DNA from: Peptoniphilaceae bacterium
Lineage (GTDB): Bacteria > Bacillota > Clostridia > Tissierellales > Peptoniphilaceae
Reading direction: 5' to 3'
DNA: 64,000 nucleotides
NCBI GenBank assembly: GCA_030152565.1
Contig: JASLJE010000006.1
Span: 38,770-102,769, forward strand
The notes under the pieces are model-generated. The model worked only from the letters and a program-made list of their open reading frames with translations, had not been told where the DNA came from and searched no databases. Below, piece after piece: positions 44,798 through 54,598 of this stretch (position 1 is its first letter; each line of letters starts with the position of its first letter). The translations under genes were made by a program, and so were the position numbers.

Positions 44798-45268
44798 CTA
44801 AAAAATTATCGCTACCATTATCTTAGAGATAAGTTGGCGTTCGATAATTACTTCTTCCTCACCTTTCTTGTTTTCTACTTTTAATTTTATATGGTCTTGA
44901 TCATAGGAAAGTAACTCTCCCCTATATTCTTTCTTATTATCTAATTTCTTATATAAACTTATATCTAGGATCTGGCCCAAATTCCTTCTTAAGTCCTTGT
45001 CGTTCTTAAGAGGTCTATTCAAGTCTGGACTGGATACTTCCAAATAGTAACTCTTTTGGATAGGATCTAGTTCGTCTAATCTCTCGCTTATATAATGACT
45101 GCACTTTTGACAGTCATCAATTGTAGTCACTGGGTCATTATAGATGAAAAACCTTAAAAAATTCTCGCCTTCTTCTCTCACAAATTCCACATCTACTAGT
45201 TCATAACCTAATTCTTCAATCTCTTTCTCAAATATGTCTTTTAATTCTTCAATTAATTTTTTTGACAT
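44798..45268 (-). CDS. rimP: Ribosome maturation factor RimP
   Basis: A 156-residue factor needed for 30S assembly. LGYELVDVEFVREEGENFLRFFI and YYLEVSSPDLNRPLK are family hallmarks. The frame extends to 45322, but ATG 45268 follows GGAGGTAAA and starts MSKKLIEEL; the extension would cross the leader hairpin. First gene of the rimP-nusA-ribF unit. Confidence 0.96.
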   Translation of the reverse strand: MSKKLIEELKDIFEKEIEELGYELVDVEFVREEGENFLRFFIYNDPVTTIDDCQKCSHYISERLDELDPIQKSYYLEVSSPDLNRPLKNDKDLRRNLGQILDISLYKKLDNKKEYRGELLSYDQDHIKLKVENKKGEEEVIIERQLISKIMVAIIF

Positions 45269-45295
45269 TTTACCTCCAAAAATATAAATAAATAA

Positions 45296-45312
45296 GAGTG
45301 GGAAACCCACTC
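45296..45312 (-). promoter_or_regulatory. Leader hairpin ahead of rimP (attenuator or terminator)
   Basis: GAGTGGG (45296-45302) and CCCACTC (45306-45312) form a 7-bp stem with a 3-base loop; the minus strand continues TTATTTATTTATATTTTT. It lies between the promoter and the ribosome binding site of rimP, so it would act as an attenuator, or as a terminator for polC read-through. Confidence 0.75.
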
Positions 45313-45339
45313 TCAACAACAAAATCTATTACTGTAATA

Positions 45340-45368
45340 ATAATATCACTATATTAGCTATATTTCAA
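45340..45368 (-). promoter_or_regulatory. Promoter of the rimP-nusA operon
   Basis: Minus-strand TTGAAA (45368-45363), 17-base spacer, TATTAT (45345-45340), giving a leader of about 65 bases. Confidence 0.78.
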
Positions 45369-45428
45369 GTAGTAGGGCCTTTAGGCGGGTAAAGAGCTAT
45401 ATATATTTCTTATATACCCTTTATTATC

Positions 45429-48400
45429 CTAAAGTAAATCAAAAAATCCTAGCTGGTTGGATTCTTGCATATCTCCAAACATTCCATTTTCCTCCAAGGA
45501 GGCCATGGCTGTCTTATTCATATTAGTCCTGGTCTTAAAGTCTTCCTTAGATATGAATTCTCCGTCCTTTCTAGCCTCAGCTATAGCTAGGGCATTTTGT
45601 TGGCTGACACTTTCTACAGCCATTAAGGGCGGAAGGATCTTATTTTTCTCAGGAACAGTAAACTCAGTTGGGTGGGACTTATAAATATCTGCATTTAAAA
45701 GTTCTATCCCCCTGGCATACATTTCCTCTCCTACTTCCATAACATAGTACTTGTTAATATCCTTATCAAAGTTTTCAGATTGTTTTAGTTCCTTCATCTT
45801 TCTTTGTAGAAACTCTAGACCATTTTTCATAACCTCATTTTGATAGTCAGTTATCTTGGTTGTGAAATAAGTGGTATAGAAGTATTCAGGATGATGGACC
45901 TTAAAGTAGGCTATCCTGTAACTCATCATTACATAGGCTACAGCATGGGCCTTAGGAAACATGTACTTTATCTTATTACAAGAGTCTATATACCATTGGG
46001 GTACATTGTTTTCTCTCATAATTTCAATCCTATCTTCAGTTATTCCCCTACCCTTTCTAACCTTTTCCATAATATCAAAGGAAAGCTTCTTGTCCATTCC
46101 CTTGGCTATTAAGTAAATCATAATGTCATCCCTGGTACAAATAGAATCCTTAAGTTCACATACCCCCTTGTTTATTAAGTCCTGGGCATTGTTTAGCCAC
46201 ACGTCAGTACCGTGGGAAAGCCCTGATATACGGACTAGTTCAGAGAAGGTAGTTGGCTTGGTATCCTTTAGCATACCTCTAACAAACATGGTACCAAACT
46301 CTGGTATACCCAGGGTTCCTGAGTCTATATTGGAATAGTCGTGCTTAATATTTAAGCTTTCAGTAGAGTTAAAGATAGACATGGTTTCTTGGTCACTCAT
46401 ATCTATATTGGTAGAGTCTATTCCACTTTGGTCTGATAGCATCCTGATTATAGAAGGTACATTGTGGCCTAGAAGGTCTAGCTTTAACAAGTTTTCTTCT
46501 ATAGAGTGGTAGTCAAAGTGGGTGGTTTTAATACCTGAACTCGGATCATCTGCCGGATACTGGATAGGGGTAAAGTCCTCTATCTCTTTATTGTCAGGTA
46601 CTATTATAAGGCCTCCAGCATGTTGGCCAGTAGTTCTTTTAACTCCTACAATCTTTCTTTGAATCTTTCTCATATTGGCCCCATCCAGGTCAATACTGTC
46701 ATCTTCAGGATAAAACTCCTTGTATTTTCTAGCCATACCATAGGCCGTCTTATCAGCTATAGTACCTATGGTTCCAGCCCTAAATACCTTGTCAGACCCA
46801 AAGAGTTCTTCTGTATACTTGTGGATTTTTAACTGGTATTCACCGGCAAAGTTCAAGTCTATATCTGGCTCTTTGTCTCCTTCAAAGCCTAGAAAGACTT
46901 CAAAGGGTATGTCGTGACCATCTTTTCTATATTCGTGACCACAGGAAGGACAGGTCTTGTCTGGCAGGTCTATACCAGAACCAACAGACTTGTCTGTAAT
47001 AAACTCGCTGTGCTTACAGTTGGGACAAATATAGTGGGGTTCTAGTGGGTTTACCTCTGTTATACCAGACATGGTCGCTGCAAAAGAGGACCCTACAGAT
47101 CCTCTGGATCCTACCAGGTAGCCGTCCTTATTGGATTTTTTAACCAAGTCTTGGGCTATTATATATAAAACAGCATAGCCGTTGGAAATAATAGAGTTAA
47201 GCTCCCTGTCCAGTCTTTTCTTAACCAAGTCTGGAAGAGGATCTCCATAAATACTGATGGCCTTTTCATAGGTCATGGTCTTTAGGTCTTCTTCTGCCCC
47301 ATCCTTGTGGGGAGTAAAGGTTCCTTCAGCTATAGGATTTACATCCTCTATTAAATCATTTATAAGCCTTGGATTATCAATGACCAATTCCTTCGCTATG
47401 GCATCTCCCATAAAGGAGAATTCCCTTAGCATATTATTAGTATCTCTTAGGTAGAAGTAGCCCTCCTTGTCTACAGATCTCTTTCTTGGATAGTTATTTA
47501 AAATATTCTTGTAGACATACTCATTTTCATCTAGGTAGTAAACATTTCCAGTTGCAACTATAGGCTTGTCTAGGTCTTTAGCCAGCTGGTAAAGTTTCTT
47601 ATTTATGGCTATTAGGTGGTCCTTGTCTTTTATCTTAAAGTTATCTATTAGATAGTTGGTAAAGCCCAAGGGCTCCACTTGAATAAAGTCATATTTTTTT
47701 GCTTCTCTTACCAAGACCTCATCTGGTAAACCTAGGGCTGTATATTCAAACAAAAGGCTCTTATGGCCTCCAGCTGATACTAGGATCCCATCCCTATGGT
47801 CGTCTATTAGGAAATAAGGCACTCCAGGTGTCCTATTTAAGTATTTCATATTGGATTCAGATATTATTTGATAAAGATTTTTTAGGCCAATCTTATTTTG
47901 TACATAGATAAGATTGTAGTGCCAGTCGTGTTTACCTACTGGAAAATCAGTTTCCATTTGGTTAATCTCATTGTCCAAGTCTATGTTTTTATCTTCAAGT
48001 TCTTTTAGCATCTTTAAAAATACTTCAGCTGTTGCCTTGGCGTCATCAGATGCCCTGTGGTGGTTTAGAAGAGAAACCCCATATTGTTTGGCCAAGGTAT
48101 TAAGTTTGTGGTTCTTGTTGTCAGGATTTAAAGCCCTGGCCAACCATAGGGTATCCATAAAGATAGGCTTAAAGTCCAGGTCAAGAACCTTGGCATTATA
48201 GTAGATAAAGCCTATATCAAAATCTGCATTATGGGCTACTAAAACTGTGTCCTTGGCAAAGTCTAAAAAGCCTGGTAGAACCTGATCTATCTTGGGCTGG
48301 TTACTGACCATTTCATTGGTTATACCTGTCAGGTCTGTAATCTTCTCACTTATTAGTTTTTCCGGATTAACCAATTGTTGGTAGGTATCTATAATTTCCC

Positions 48401-49670
48401 CATCGACAATCTTAACGGCTCCGATTTCTGTAATCTTATCATTAAACCTGGATAGGCCTGTGGTCTCTATATCAAAGACTGTAAAGCTCTTATATTTTTT
48501 CAAATCATCATCAAAGTGGTTTGTTAAGATTTTTAGTTCATTGAAAAGGGTCTTGGCTTCTAGGCCTAGGTTTAGCTTGATGCCATTTTTCTTGGCAGCT
48601 GAATAGGCTTCTGGATAGGCTTGAACTGTTCCCATATCAGTTAGTCCAACTGCCTCATGGCCCCATTTATTCAAGGTTTCAAAAAGCTCATTAATTTCAA
48701 CCAAGCCTTCCAAGTTGGTGTACTTGGTATGGACATTAAATTCAATTCTTTTTTCTTTCGCCTGGTCTACTTTTTCTTCTATGATGGCTTCTTCCATATT
48801 AAATATTTTTATTTGAAGAGAGTTGTCCCAGGAATCTGTCTGATAGACACCTATGACTTCCAGTCCCATACCCTCTTTAAACTTCTCGTCAAAGTAGCCA
48901 ATATCTTCCTCTCCTATAAAGGACTTACATTCTACAGCCTTAACCTTATTGTCCAGGTCAAACTTTAGAATTTGACTGCCCTTTCTAGTGGTTATTCTAT
49001 TTATATTATAGACCTGGCCCCTGGTTCTAATGGTGGAAGGACTTTCTATTAAGTCTTCAATAGGGGTATAGTTGTCTTGCTTAACCCTACTATTGCCGTA
49101 TTTAAATCCTCCCTCCAGGCTCCTAGTCTTCTTCTTTTCTTTTTCCTTCTTATTTAGGTCTATATTTTGAATCTGGCTTTTTATCTTTTCCAGGTGTTGT
49201 TTTTCCTTTTCCTTGGCCAAGTCCTTGCCATTAAAACTATCATCCTGGGCAAATTTAAGCTTGTAGCCAAAGTAGTCGGCCTTGTCCTTAAGGTCTTTAT
49301 AGGACTTGGTAGTAAGGACTTCCTTTTCTACTATCTTATTTATTAGCTTGATGGTAATTATCCCATCTTCTATGTCTACCTTGTCCAGACTAAGGTCCTT
49401 ACACATGGCTAGCTCCCTATGGATATTGTCTATAAAGACCTTTCTGTATTCATCCATGGTCAGGTTTTTAAGCCTAATATTAAGGTCTAGTTTTAAGAGG
49501 ATGTCATTAAAGATTTCCAAAAGTTGGTTTTCCTCATTTTCTTTTAGCTTTTCCTTGGATAGGATTATTAATTCCATAAGGTTTTCTTCTACAAAAAACT
49601 GAACCTTAGTAATAATAAGGCTCAAGTCTGTGGTTTTATCAAATTTTCTTAAAAAGTCATTTATTCTCAT
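45429..49670 (-). CDS. polC: DNA polymerase III alpha subunit, Gram-positive PolC
   Basis: The 1413-residue replicative polymerase. Order: N-terminal domain, OB fold, PHP domain (about 305-560) split by a DEDD exonuclease that begins FDIETTGLS, a zinc finger with CPNCKH and CPSCGHEY, and the polymerase core with SRGSVGSSFAATM and PDIDLNFAGEYQ. The proofreading and polymerase motifs look intact. In the PHP part, the usual HLHT reads NVHT (His314 kept) and the usual TDH reads TDM (344-346), so metal ligands appear lost. It follows ispG by 2 bases. Confidence 0.97.
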   Translation of the reverse strand: MRINDFLRKFDKTTDLSLIITKVQFFVEENLMELIILSKEKLKENEENQLLEIFNDILLKLDLNIRLKNLTMDEYRKVFIDNIHRELAMCKDLSLDKVDIEDGIITIKLINKIVEKEVLTTKSYKDLKDKADYFGYKLKFAQDDSFNGKDLAKEKEKQHLEKIKSQIQNIDLNKKEKEKKKTRSLEGGFKYGNSRVKQDNYTPIEDLIESPSTIRTRGQVYNINRITTRKGSQILKFDLDNKVKAVECKSFIGEEDIGYFDEKFKEGMGLEVIGVYQTDSWDNSLQIKIFNMEEAIIEEKVDQAKEKRIEFNVHTKYTNLEGLVEINELFETLNKWGHEAVGLTDMGTVQAYPEAYSAAKKNGIKLNLGLEAKTLFNELKILTNHFDDDLKKYKSFTVFDIETTGLSRFNDKITEIGAVKIVDGEIIDTYQQLVNPEKLISEKITDLTGITNEMVSNQPKIDQVLPGFLDFAKDTVLVAHNADFDIGFIYYNAKVLDLDFKPIFMDTLWLARALNPDNKNHKLNTLAKQYGVSLLNHHRASDDAKATAEVFLKMLKELEDKNIDLDNEINQMETDFPVGKHDWHYNLIYVQNKIGLKNLYQIISESNMKYLNRTPGVPYFLIDDHRDGILVSAGGHKSLLFEYTALGLPDEVLVREAKKYDFIQVEPLGFTNYLIDNFKIKDKDHLIAINKKLYQLAKDLDKPIVATGNVYYLDENEYVYKNILNNYPRKRSVDKEGYFYLRDTNNMLREFSFMGDAIAKELVIDNPRLINDLIEDVNPIAEGTFTPHKDGAEEDLKTMTYEKAISIYGDPLPDLVKKRLDRELNSIISNGYAVLYIIAQDLVKKSNKDGYLVGSRGSVGSSFAATMSGITEVNPLEPHYICPNCKHSEFITDKSVGSGIDLPDKTCPSCGHEYRKDGHDIPFEVFLGFEGDKEPDIDLNFAGEYQLKIHKYTEELFGSDKVFRAGTIGTIADKTAYGMARKYKEFYPEDDSIDLDGANMRKIQRKIVGVKRTTGQHAGGLIIVPDNKEIEDFTPIQYPADDPSSGIKTTHFDYHSIEENLLKLDLLGHNVPSIIRMLSDQSGIDSTNIDMSDQETMSIFNSTESLNIKHDYSNIDSGTLGIPEFGTMFVRGMLKDTKPTTFSELVRISGLSHGTDVWLNNAQDLINKGVCELKDSICTRDDIMIYLIAKGMDKKLSFDIMEKVRKGRGITEDRIEIMRENNVPQWYIDSCNKIKYMFPKAHAVAYVMMSYRIAYFKVHHPEYFYTTYFTTKITDYQNEVMKNGLEFLQRKMKELKQSENFDKDINKYYVMEVGEEMYARGIELLNADIYKSHPTEFTVPEKNKILPPLMAVESVSQQNALAIAEARKDGEFISKEDFKTRTNMNKTAMASLEENGMFGDMQESNQLGFFDLL

Positions 49671-49672
49671 AT

Positions 49673-50722
49673 TTAATCCATTCTTTCAATTTCTTTAATC
49701 AGTTGATCAACCAGGTCTTTTTCATCCACCTGCTTAACTACCCTACCCTTTTTGAAAATTACTCCCTGGCCTTTGGAACCAGCTATGCCTATATCGGCTT
49801 CCCTGGCCTCTCCTGGTCCATTAACAGGACAGCCCATAATGGCTACTGTCAGGTTTTTATCCATGCCTTCCAGTCTTTTTTCCACCTGGTCTACTATTTC
49901 AAAAAGGTTTATCTTGGTTCTAGAACAGCTAGGGCAAGATACCAGGTCTATGCCTCCTGGCAAAAGATCTAAGGACCTTAAGATTTGCCTACCCAGCTTT
50001 ACTTCCTCTACAGGGTCTCCAGTTAGAGATACCCTAATAGTATCACCTATGCCCTGGCTTAAAAGACTACCCAGGCCTAGGGATGATTTAACTGCTGAGT
50101 GAAGAAGAGGACCGGCCTCTGTTACTCCCAAGTGAAGAGGATAGTCTGATAGTTGGGAGAATTTTTCATTGGCCCTAATCATGGTCATAACATCAGATGA
50201 CTTGATAGAGACCTTAATATTAAAAAATCCCAGTTTTTCTAAACTTTCCACCTCTTTTAGGGCTGAGTAAACTAGGGAGTCCACATTAACTCCCCCATAC
50301 TTGTCAATCATATCCTTACTTAAGGATCCTGAATTTACCCCTACCCTAATAGGGATATTTTTTTCCTTACAGGCCTTAACTAGGAGGGCTAATTCTTTAT
50401 CTCCTCCTATGTTTCCTGGGTTAATCCTTAAACAGTCACATCCATTTTCAACAGCCAAAAGGGCTAGTTTATAGTCGAATTGAATGTCTGCTATAAAGGG
50501 GATATTAGTTCTTTTCTTTATCTCAGCTATGGCCCTTGCATCCTCAGGACTGTTTATGGCAGACCTGGAGATGTGGCAACCAGCTTTTTCAAAGGCCCTA
50601 ATTTGGGCCACAGTTTTCTCTATATCAGAAGTGGGAGTGTTGGTCATTGATTGAACAGTTATCTGACTATTTCCACCAACACAAACATCTCCCACCCATA
50701 TTTCTTTTGTTTTATTTCTCAT
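49673..50722 (-). CDS. ispG: 4-hydroxy-3-methylbut-2-enyl diphosphate synthase
   Basis: The penultimate MEP-pathway enzyme, feeding IspH. The 349-residue protein has the TIM-barrel start TVQSMTNTPTSDIEKTV and the iron-sulfur cysteines in SCPSCSRT and MGCPVNGPGEA. It lies between rseP and polC; dxr, commonly found between cdsA and rseP, is not in this cluster. Confidence 0.97.
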   Translation of the reverse strand: MRNKTKEIWVGDVCVGGNSQITVQSMTNTPTSDIEKTVAQIRAFEKAGCHISRSAINSPEDARAIAEIKKRTNIPFIADIQFDYKLALLAVENGCDCLRINPGNIGGDKELALLVKACKEKNIPIRVGVNSGSLSKDMIDKYGGVNVDSLVYSALKEVESLEKLGFFNIKVSIKSSDVMTMIRANEKFSQLSDYPLHLGVTEAGPLLHSAVKSSLGLGSLLSQGIGDTIRVSLTGDPVEEVKLGRQILRSLDLLPGGIDLVSCPSCSRTKINLFEIVDQVEKRLEGMDKNLTVAIMGCPVNGPGEAREADIGIAGSKGQGVIFKKGRVVKQVDEKDLVDQLIKEIERMD

Positions 50723-50734
50723 ATGCCTTCCTTA

Positions 50735-51742
50735 CTATTTAAATATATAGTAAATGTCCTTCATAGAAACTACAAAAATCAAGGCAAGTAGTAGTAAAAA
50801 TCCTACTATAGTTACAGTTTGTTCGAATTTTTTATTTACTGGACTTCCCTTTATTTTTTCAATAATAATAAACAGTAGCTTTGATCCGTCTAGGGCTGGA
50901 ATAGGTAATAGATTGAAAAAGCCCAAGTTTATGGATATAAAGGCAAAGAAAAACATTAGGTTAAGACCGCCTGCCTTAGCCTGACTACTCATTTGCTGAA
51001 TAACTCCTACTGGACCTGATACCTTGTCTATTCCAACTTGTCCTGTAAATAGGAGTTTTAATCCATTCCAAAGTTCTCTTATCAGGTGACCTACTGTAAA
51101 GAACCCTTCCTTAATACTGCTTTGAAGGTGTCTTTCATACTTGGGTGCAAAACCAAGCAAATAGTTATTTCCTTCTTTTACAGGCTTTATAGTTAAAAGC
51201 TTTTCTTGTCCCTGTCTGTTTATTTTTATTTCTACTTCCCTATCCTTAGTCTCATTTAAGACCTTGGATATGTCCTCAAATTTATTTATTTCCTTATGGT
51301 CTATTTCTAAGATTTCATCTTCTGGCATAAGGCCTACTTCCATGGCTGGAGACTGGTCTAAGACTTCTCCCACCTTGGCTACCGGGATTCCCCTAATAGA
51401 AAATAGGATTGATAAAATTACAAAGGCTAGAAGAAAATTCATCAAGGGTCCTGCAAGAATGGTTAAAAACCTTTGCCAGGCCTTGGCATTTTCAAAACTC
51501 CTAGGATCTGAAGAATCTTCATCCTCCCCTTCCATGGCCACATAGCCACCTATGGGTAGGGCCCTAATGGTATAAAGGGTTTCCTTTTTCTTACTTTGTT
51601 TTATCTTGGGTCCCATGCCTATAGAAAATTCATTTACCTTAATACCTGTCCACTTGGCAACTGAAAAGTGGCCTAGCTCATGGATTAAGATTAAGACCAT
51701 AAACATTAGTAATCCAACAATTATCATTAATAACTTTTCCAT
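50735..51742 (-). CDS. rseP: RIP metalloprotease RseP (M50)
   Basis: An intramembrane zinc protease of about 335 residues involved in signal protein cleavage. The first helix carries HELGH, a PDZ domain (about 110-190, EVGLMPEDEILEIDHKEI) follows, and the last metal motif is LLPIPALDGSKLL. The frame also opens at a GTG at 51748, but this codon overlaps the AGAGG ribosome binding site; ATG 51742 is preferred. It begins 10 bases after cdsA. Confidence 0.94.
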   Translation of the reverse strand: MEKLLMIIVGLLMFMVLILIHELGHFSVAKWTGIKVNEFSIGMGPKIKQSKKKETLYTIRALPIGGYVAMEGEDEDSSDPRSFENAKAWQRFLTILAGPLMNFLLAFVILSILFSIRGIPVAKVGEVLDQSPAMEVGLMPEDEILEIDHKEINKFEDISKVLNETKDREVEIKINRQGQEKLLTIKPVKEGNNYLLGFAPKYERHLQSSIKEGFFTVGHLIRELWNGLKLLFTGQVGIDKVSGPVGVIQQMSSQAKAGGLNLMFFFAFISINLGFFNLLPIPALDGSKLLFIIIEKIKGSPVNKKFEQTVTIVGFLLLLALIFVVSMKDIYYIFK

Positions 51743-51751
51743 ATTCACCTC

Positions 51752-52525
51752 TTATAAGTATTGTGTAATTAAAAACACCAATGGAGTAATAAGAACCAAG
51801 GAGTCAAACCTGTCCATAACCCCTCCATGGGCCCTAAAAATATGGCCAAAATCTTTGACCTTGGATAGTCTTTTTAGGTAGGAGGCACTTAGGTCTCCAA
51901 TTTGACATAAGATTGATCCTACAATCCCCATTATGTATAATAGTATATTTTGGTTTATTTTAAACACAAGTGTGAAAGCCAAGGTAAATATTATAGCACC
52001 TACAACTCCTCCAAGTGACCCTTCAATAGTCTTATTAGGAGAAAGTCTAGGTATTAATTTTCTCTTTCCAAATAGATTGCCAGCAAAATAAGCAAAGGTA
52101 TCTGTAGCGGCTGCTAGACCGAATATATAAAGTATATATTCCCTAAAGTCCATTCTTACCAAAAAGCTATATGTCAAGCTTATATAGATGGCTATAAAGA
52201 TATTTGGAAAAATATCCTTAAAATCTAAGTCTTCCTTCAAGGTGCTAAGTATAAACATCATAAGACCATATAAAGAAAAGGCTATAAGAATTAGCTCACT
52301 TTCTCTTTTAAAGGCCAGAAATATTATAAGAAGATTAAATATTTCAGCCAGGTAAATATTAGGTCTATAGTCCATTTTCTTAAAGACCTCAATCAGCTCA
52401 TATATGGCAATAGATGATAAAAATACCACTCCTGCCAAAAGGCTATATTCATTTATAAAAATCATGGCTAGAACCATGGCAACAATAACTATGGCCATTA
52501 ACGTTCTCTTACCTAAATCATTCAT
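51752..52525 (-). CDS. cdsA: Phosphatidate cytidylyltransferase
   Basis: Makes CDP-diacylglycerol, the substrate of PgsA encoded at 32705-33265. The 257-residue membrane protein ends with the family signature containing KDFGHIFRAHGGVMDRFDSL, and DTFAYFAGNLFGKRKL lies in the central loop. Seven or eight helices. It overlaps uppS by 8 bases. Confidence 0.95.
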   Translation of the reverse strand: MNDLGKRTLMAIVIVAMVLAMIFINEYSLLAGVVFLSSIAIYELIEVFKKMDYRPNIYLAEIFNLLIIFLAFKRESELILIAFSLYGLMMFILSTLKEDLDFKDIFPNIFIAIYISLTYSFLVRMDFREYILYIFGLAAATDTFAYFAGNLFGKRKLIPRLSPNKTIEGSLGGVVGAIIFTLAFTLVFKINQNILLYIMGIVGSILCQIGDLSASYLKRLSKVKDFGHIFRAHGGVMDRFDSLVLITPLVFLITQYL

Positions 52526-53255
52526 TTATTCCACCGAACCTTCTATCTCTGTGATAATAATCAAGTAGGGCCTTGTCCATTTCCCTCCTATCAAAGTCAG
52601 GCCACAGGATATCTGTAAAGTAAAATTCCGTATAGGCCAATTGATAAATCATGAAATTGGATATTCTATATTCGCCACCAGTCCTAATTAAAAGATCAGG
52701 GTCTGGTAGTTTATTAGTATAAAGATATTGACTAATGGTAGTTTCATCTATCATGGACAAGTCCAGGTCTCCTTTTTCTACCTGAGAGGCTATGTCTTTA
52801 ACAGCCATTACCATTTCAGCCCTACCGCCATAGTTTAATCCTATGTTTAGGACAAGACCTGTATTGTCCTTGGTCTTTTTTACAGCGTGATTAACCGCAG
52901 TTCTATTCATATAAGGGAGCTTACTTATATCCCCCATAATCTGAAGTTTTACATTTTTCCTATGAAGTCTATCCAACTCATTGTTTATAAAAGAGTTAAG
53001 TAGTTTCATAATCCCTGTAACTTCATCTTCCGGTCTCTTCCAATTTTCTGTAGAAAAAGCATATAGACTCAAATACTTAACCCCTAAGTCATCTAAGTAT
53101 TCGGTAATATCTATAACTCTTTCAGACCCTTCCTTGTGGCCCTTGTTCCTAGATAGCCCTCTCTTCTTAGCCCACCTTCCATTGCCATCTAAAATGATGG
53201 CTATATGATTTGGGCCTCTTTCTTTGACTAAATCGATTAATTCATTTTTATCCAT
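52518..53255 (-). CDS. uppS: Undecaprenyl diphosphate synthase
   Basis: A cis-prenyltransferase making the C55 lipid carrier for peptidoglycan. The 245-residue protein has the start motif IILDGNGRWAKKRGLSR with the catalytic Asp, LYAFSTENWKRP, and the late DLLIRTGGEYRISNFM. It lies 14 bases after frr in the standard frr-uppS-cdsA order. Confidence 0.97.
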   Translation of the reverse strand: MDKNELIDLVKERGPNHIAIILDGNGRWAKKRGLSRNKGHKEGSERVIDITEYLDDLGVKYLSLYAFSTENWKRPEDEVTGIMKLLNSFINNELDRLHRKNVKLQIMGDISKLPYMNRTAVNHAVKKTKDNTGLVLNIGLNYGGRAEMVMAVKDIASQVEKGDLDLSMIDETTISQYLYTNKLPDPDLLIRTGGEYRISNFMIYQLAYTEFYFTDILWPDFDRREMDKALLDYYHRDRRFGGINE

Positions 53256-53269
53256 ATGCTTACCTATTC

Positions 53270-53827
53270 TTATATTTCTAATAATTCTTTTTCTTTATTT
53301 TCTGTAATCTTGTCGATTTGATCGATATATTTATCTGTTAATTTTTGAGCATCTTCTTCAGCTACTCTTTGTTCATCTTCAGATATGTCTCCACTTTTTT
53401 CCAGTTTCTTTATATCGTCCATCATATCTCTACGGATATTTCTAATACCGATTTTAGATTGTTCAGATCTTTTCTTTACTTCCTTAACTAATTCTTTTCT
53501 TCTTTCTTCTGTTAAGGCAGGGAAAGGAAGTCTGATTAGTTTTCCATCATTTGATGGAGTAATTCCCAAGTCAGATGCTATAATAGTCTTTTCAATTTCT
53601 TTTAAAGCTGAAGCATCCCAAGGTTGAATCACCAATAATCTAGCTTCTGGTACAGTAATAGTAGCAGCTTGCTTTATAGGTGTGTCCACACCGTAATAAC
53701 TAAAAATTAAATTTTCAACTAATGCTGGGTTGGCTCTTCCCGCACGGATCATTGATAGGTTGTCTTCAAATCCTTCTAAATGATTTTCCATTTTTGATTT
53801 TGCGTCTTTAATTACGTCTGAATACAT
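53270..53827 (-). CDS. frr: Ribosome recycling factor
   Basis: A 185-residue tRNA-shaped protein that splits post-termination ribosomes with EF-G. The segments MIRAGRANPALVENL and TVPEARLLVIQPWD, and the C-terminal coiled helix EERRKELVKEVKK, are diagnostic. It starts one base after the pyrH stop. Confidence 0.97.
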   Translation of the reverse strand: MYSDVIKDAKSKMENHLEGFEDNLSMIRAGRANPALVENLIFSYYGVDTPIKQAATITVPEARLLVIQPWDASALKEIEKTIIASDLGITPSNDGKLIRLPFPALTEERRKELVKEVKKRSEQSKIGIRNIRRDMMDDIKKLEKSGDISEDEQRVAEEDAQKLTDKYIDQIDKITENKEKELLEI

Positions 53828-53828
53828 A

Positions 53829-54539
53829 TTATTCCCCCTCTACGATTGTTCCAATTTTTTCGCCCTTGATTACTTTTACTAGATTTGATGGTTCATCAAT
53901 TCCAAATACAACTAAAGGCATATTATTATCCATGCACAAAGATGTTGCAGTCGCATCCATAACTCCCAATTGTAGGTTAAGGATTTGTTGGTAGGTCAAG
54001 TGTTCAAACTTTACTGCATCATCAAATTTGTTAGGGTCTTTATCATAAATACCATCTGTTCCTGTCTTACCTAGTAGGATACAGTCCGCCTTGATCTCTA
54101 AAGCTCTAAGGGCAGATGTGGTATCTGTTGAAAAATATGGAAGTCCTGTTCCGGCTGCAAAAATTACTATTCTACCTTTTTCAATATGTCTAATGGCTCT
54201 TCTTACAATAAATGGCTCAGCAACTTCTGGCATACTAATAGCTGTTTGAACTCTAGTTTCTATACCTAGATTTTCTAGAGATGCTTGAACTCTTAAGGCA
54301 TTTATTACCGTTCCCAACATTCCCATGCTGTCTGAGGCTGACCTATCAATATTAGCTGATGATCTTCCTCTCCAGAAGTTACCACCACCAACTACAATAC
54401 CTATTTCAGCTCCCAAGTCATGTGCGTTTTTTATTTCTTGACAAATTCCATCTATGGTTTCATCATCCAAGCCGAATCTTTTCTCTCCAGCTAATGCTTC
54501 TCCGCTTAATTTAATTAACACCCTTTTATTTGTAAACAT
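53829..54539 (-). CDS. pyrH: Uridylate kinase
   Basis: Phosphorylates UMP to UDP; hexameric. The 236-residue protein begins VLIKLSGEALAGEKRFG and has IVVGGGNFWRGRS and TGTDGIYDKDP. ATG 54539 follows GGGGAGA and is preferred over the in-frame codon at 54551, which lies in the ribosome binding site. A partial terminator separates it from tsf. Confidence 0.95.
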   Translation of the reverse strand: MFTNKRVLIKLSGEALAGEKRFGLDDETIDGICQEIKNAHDLGAEIGIVVGGGNFWRGRSSANIDRSASDSMGMLGTVINALRVQASLENLGIETRVQTAISMPEVAEPFIVRRAIRHIEKGRIVIFAAGTGLPYFSTDTTSALRALEIKADCILLGKTGTDGIYDKDPNKFDDAVKFEHLTYQQILNLQLGVMDATATSLCMDNNMPLVVFGIDEPSNLVKVIKGEKIGTIVEGE

Positions 54540-54557
54540 ATCTCTCCCCATATTATA

Positions 54558-54583
54558 AAAGAGAACAAATAATTGTCCTCTTT
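54558..54583 (-). terminator. Hairpin between tsf and pyrH, partial terminator
   Basis: AAAGAG (about 54558-54564) and CTCTTT (54578-54583), extended by ACAA/TTGT around one mismatch; the minus strand continues TTTTATAAT. Probably reduces read-through from the highly expressed rpsB-tsf pair. Confidence 0.65.
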
Positions 54584-54598
54584 ATTGATTAGTAATTA

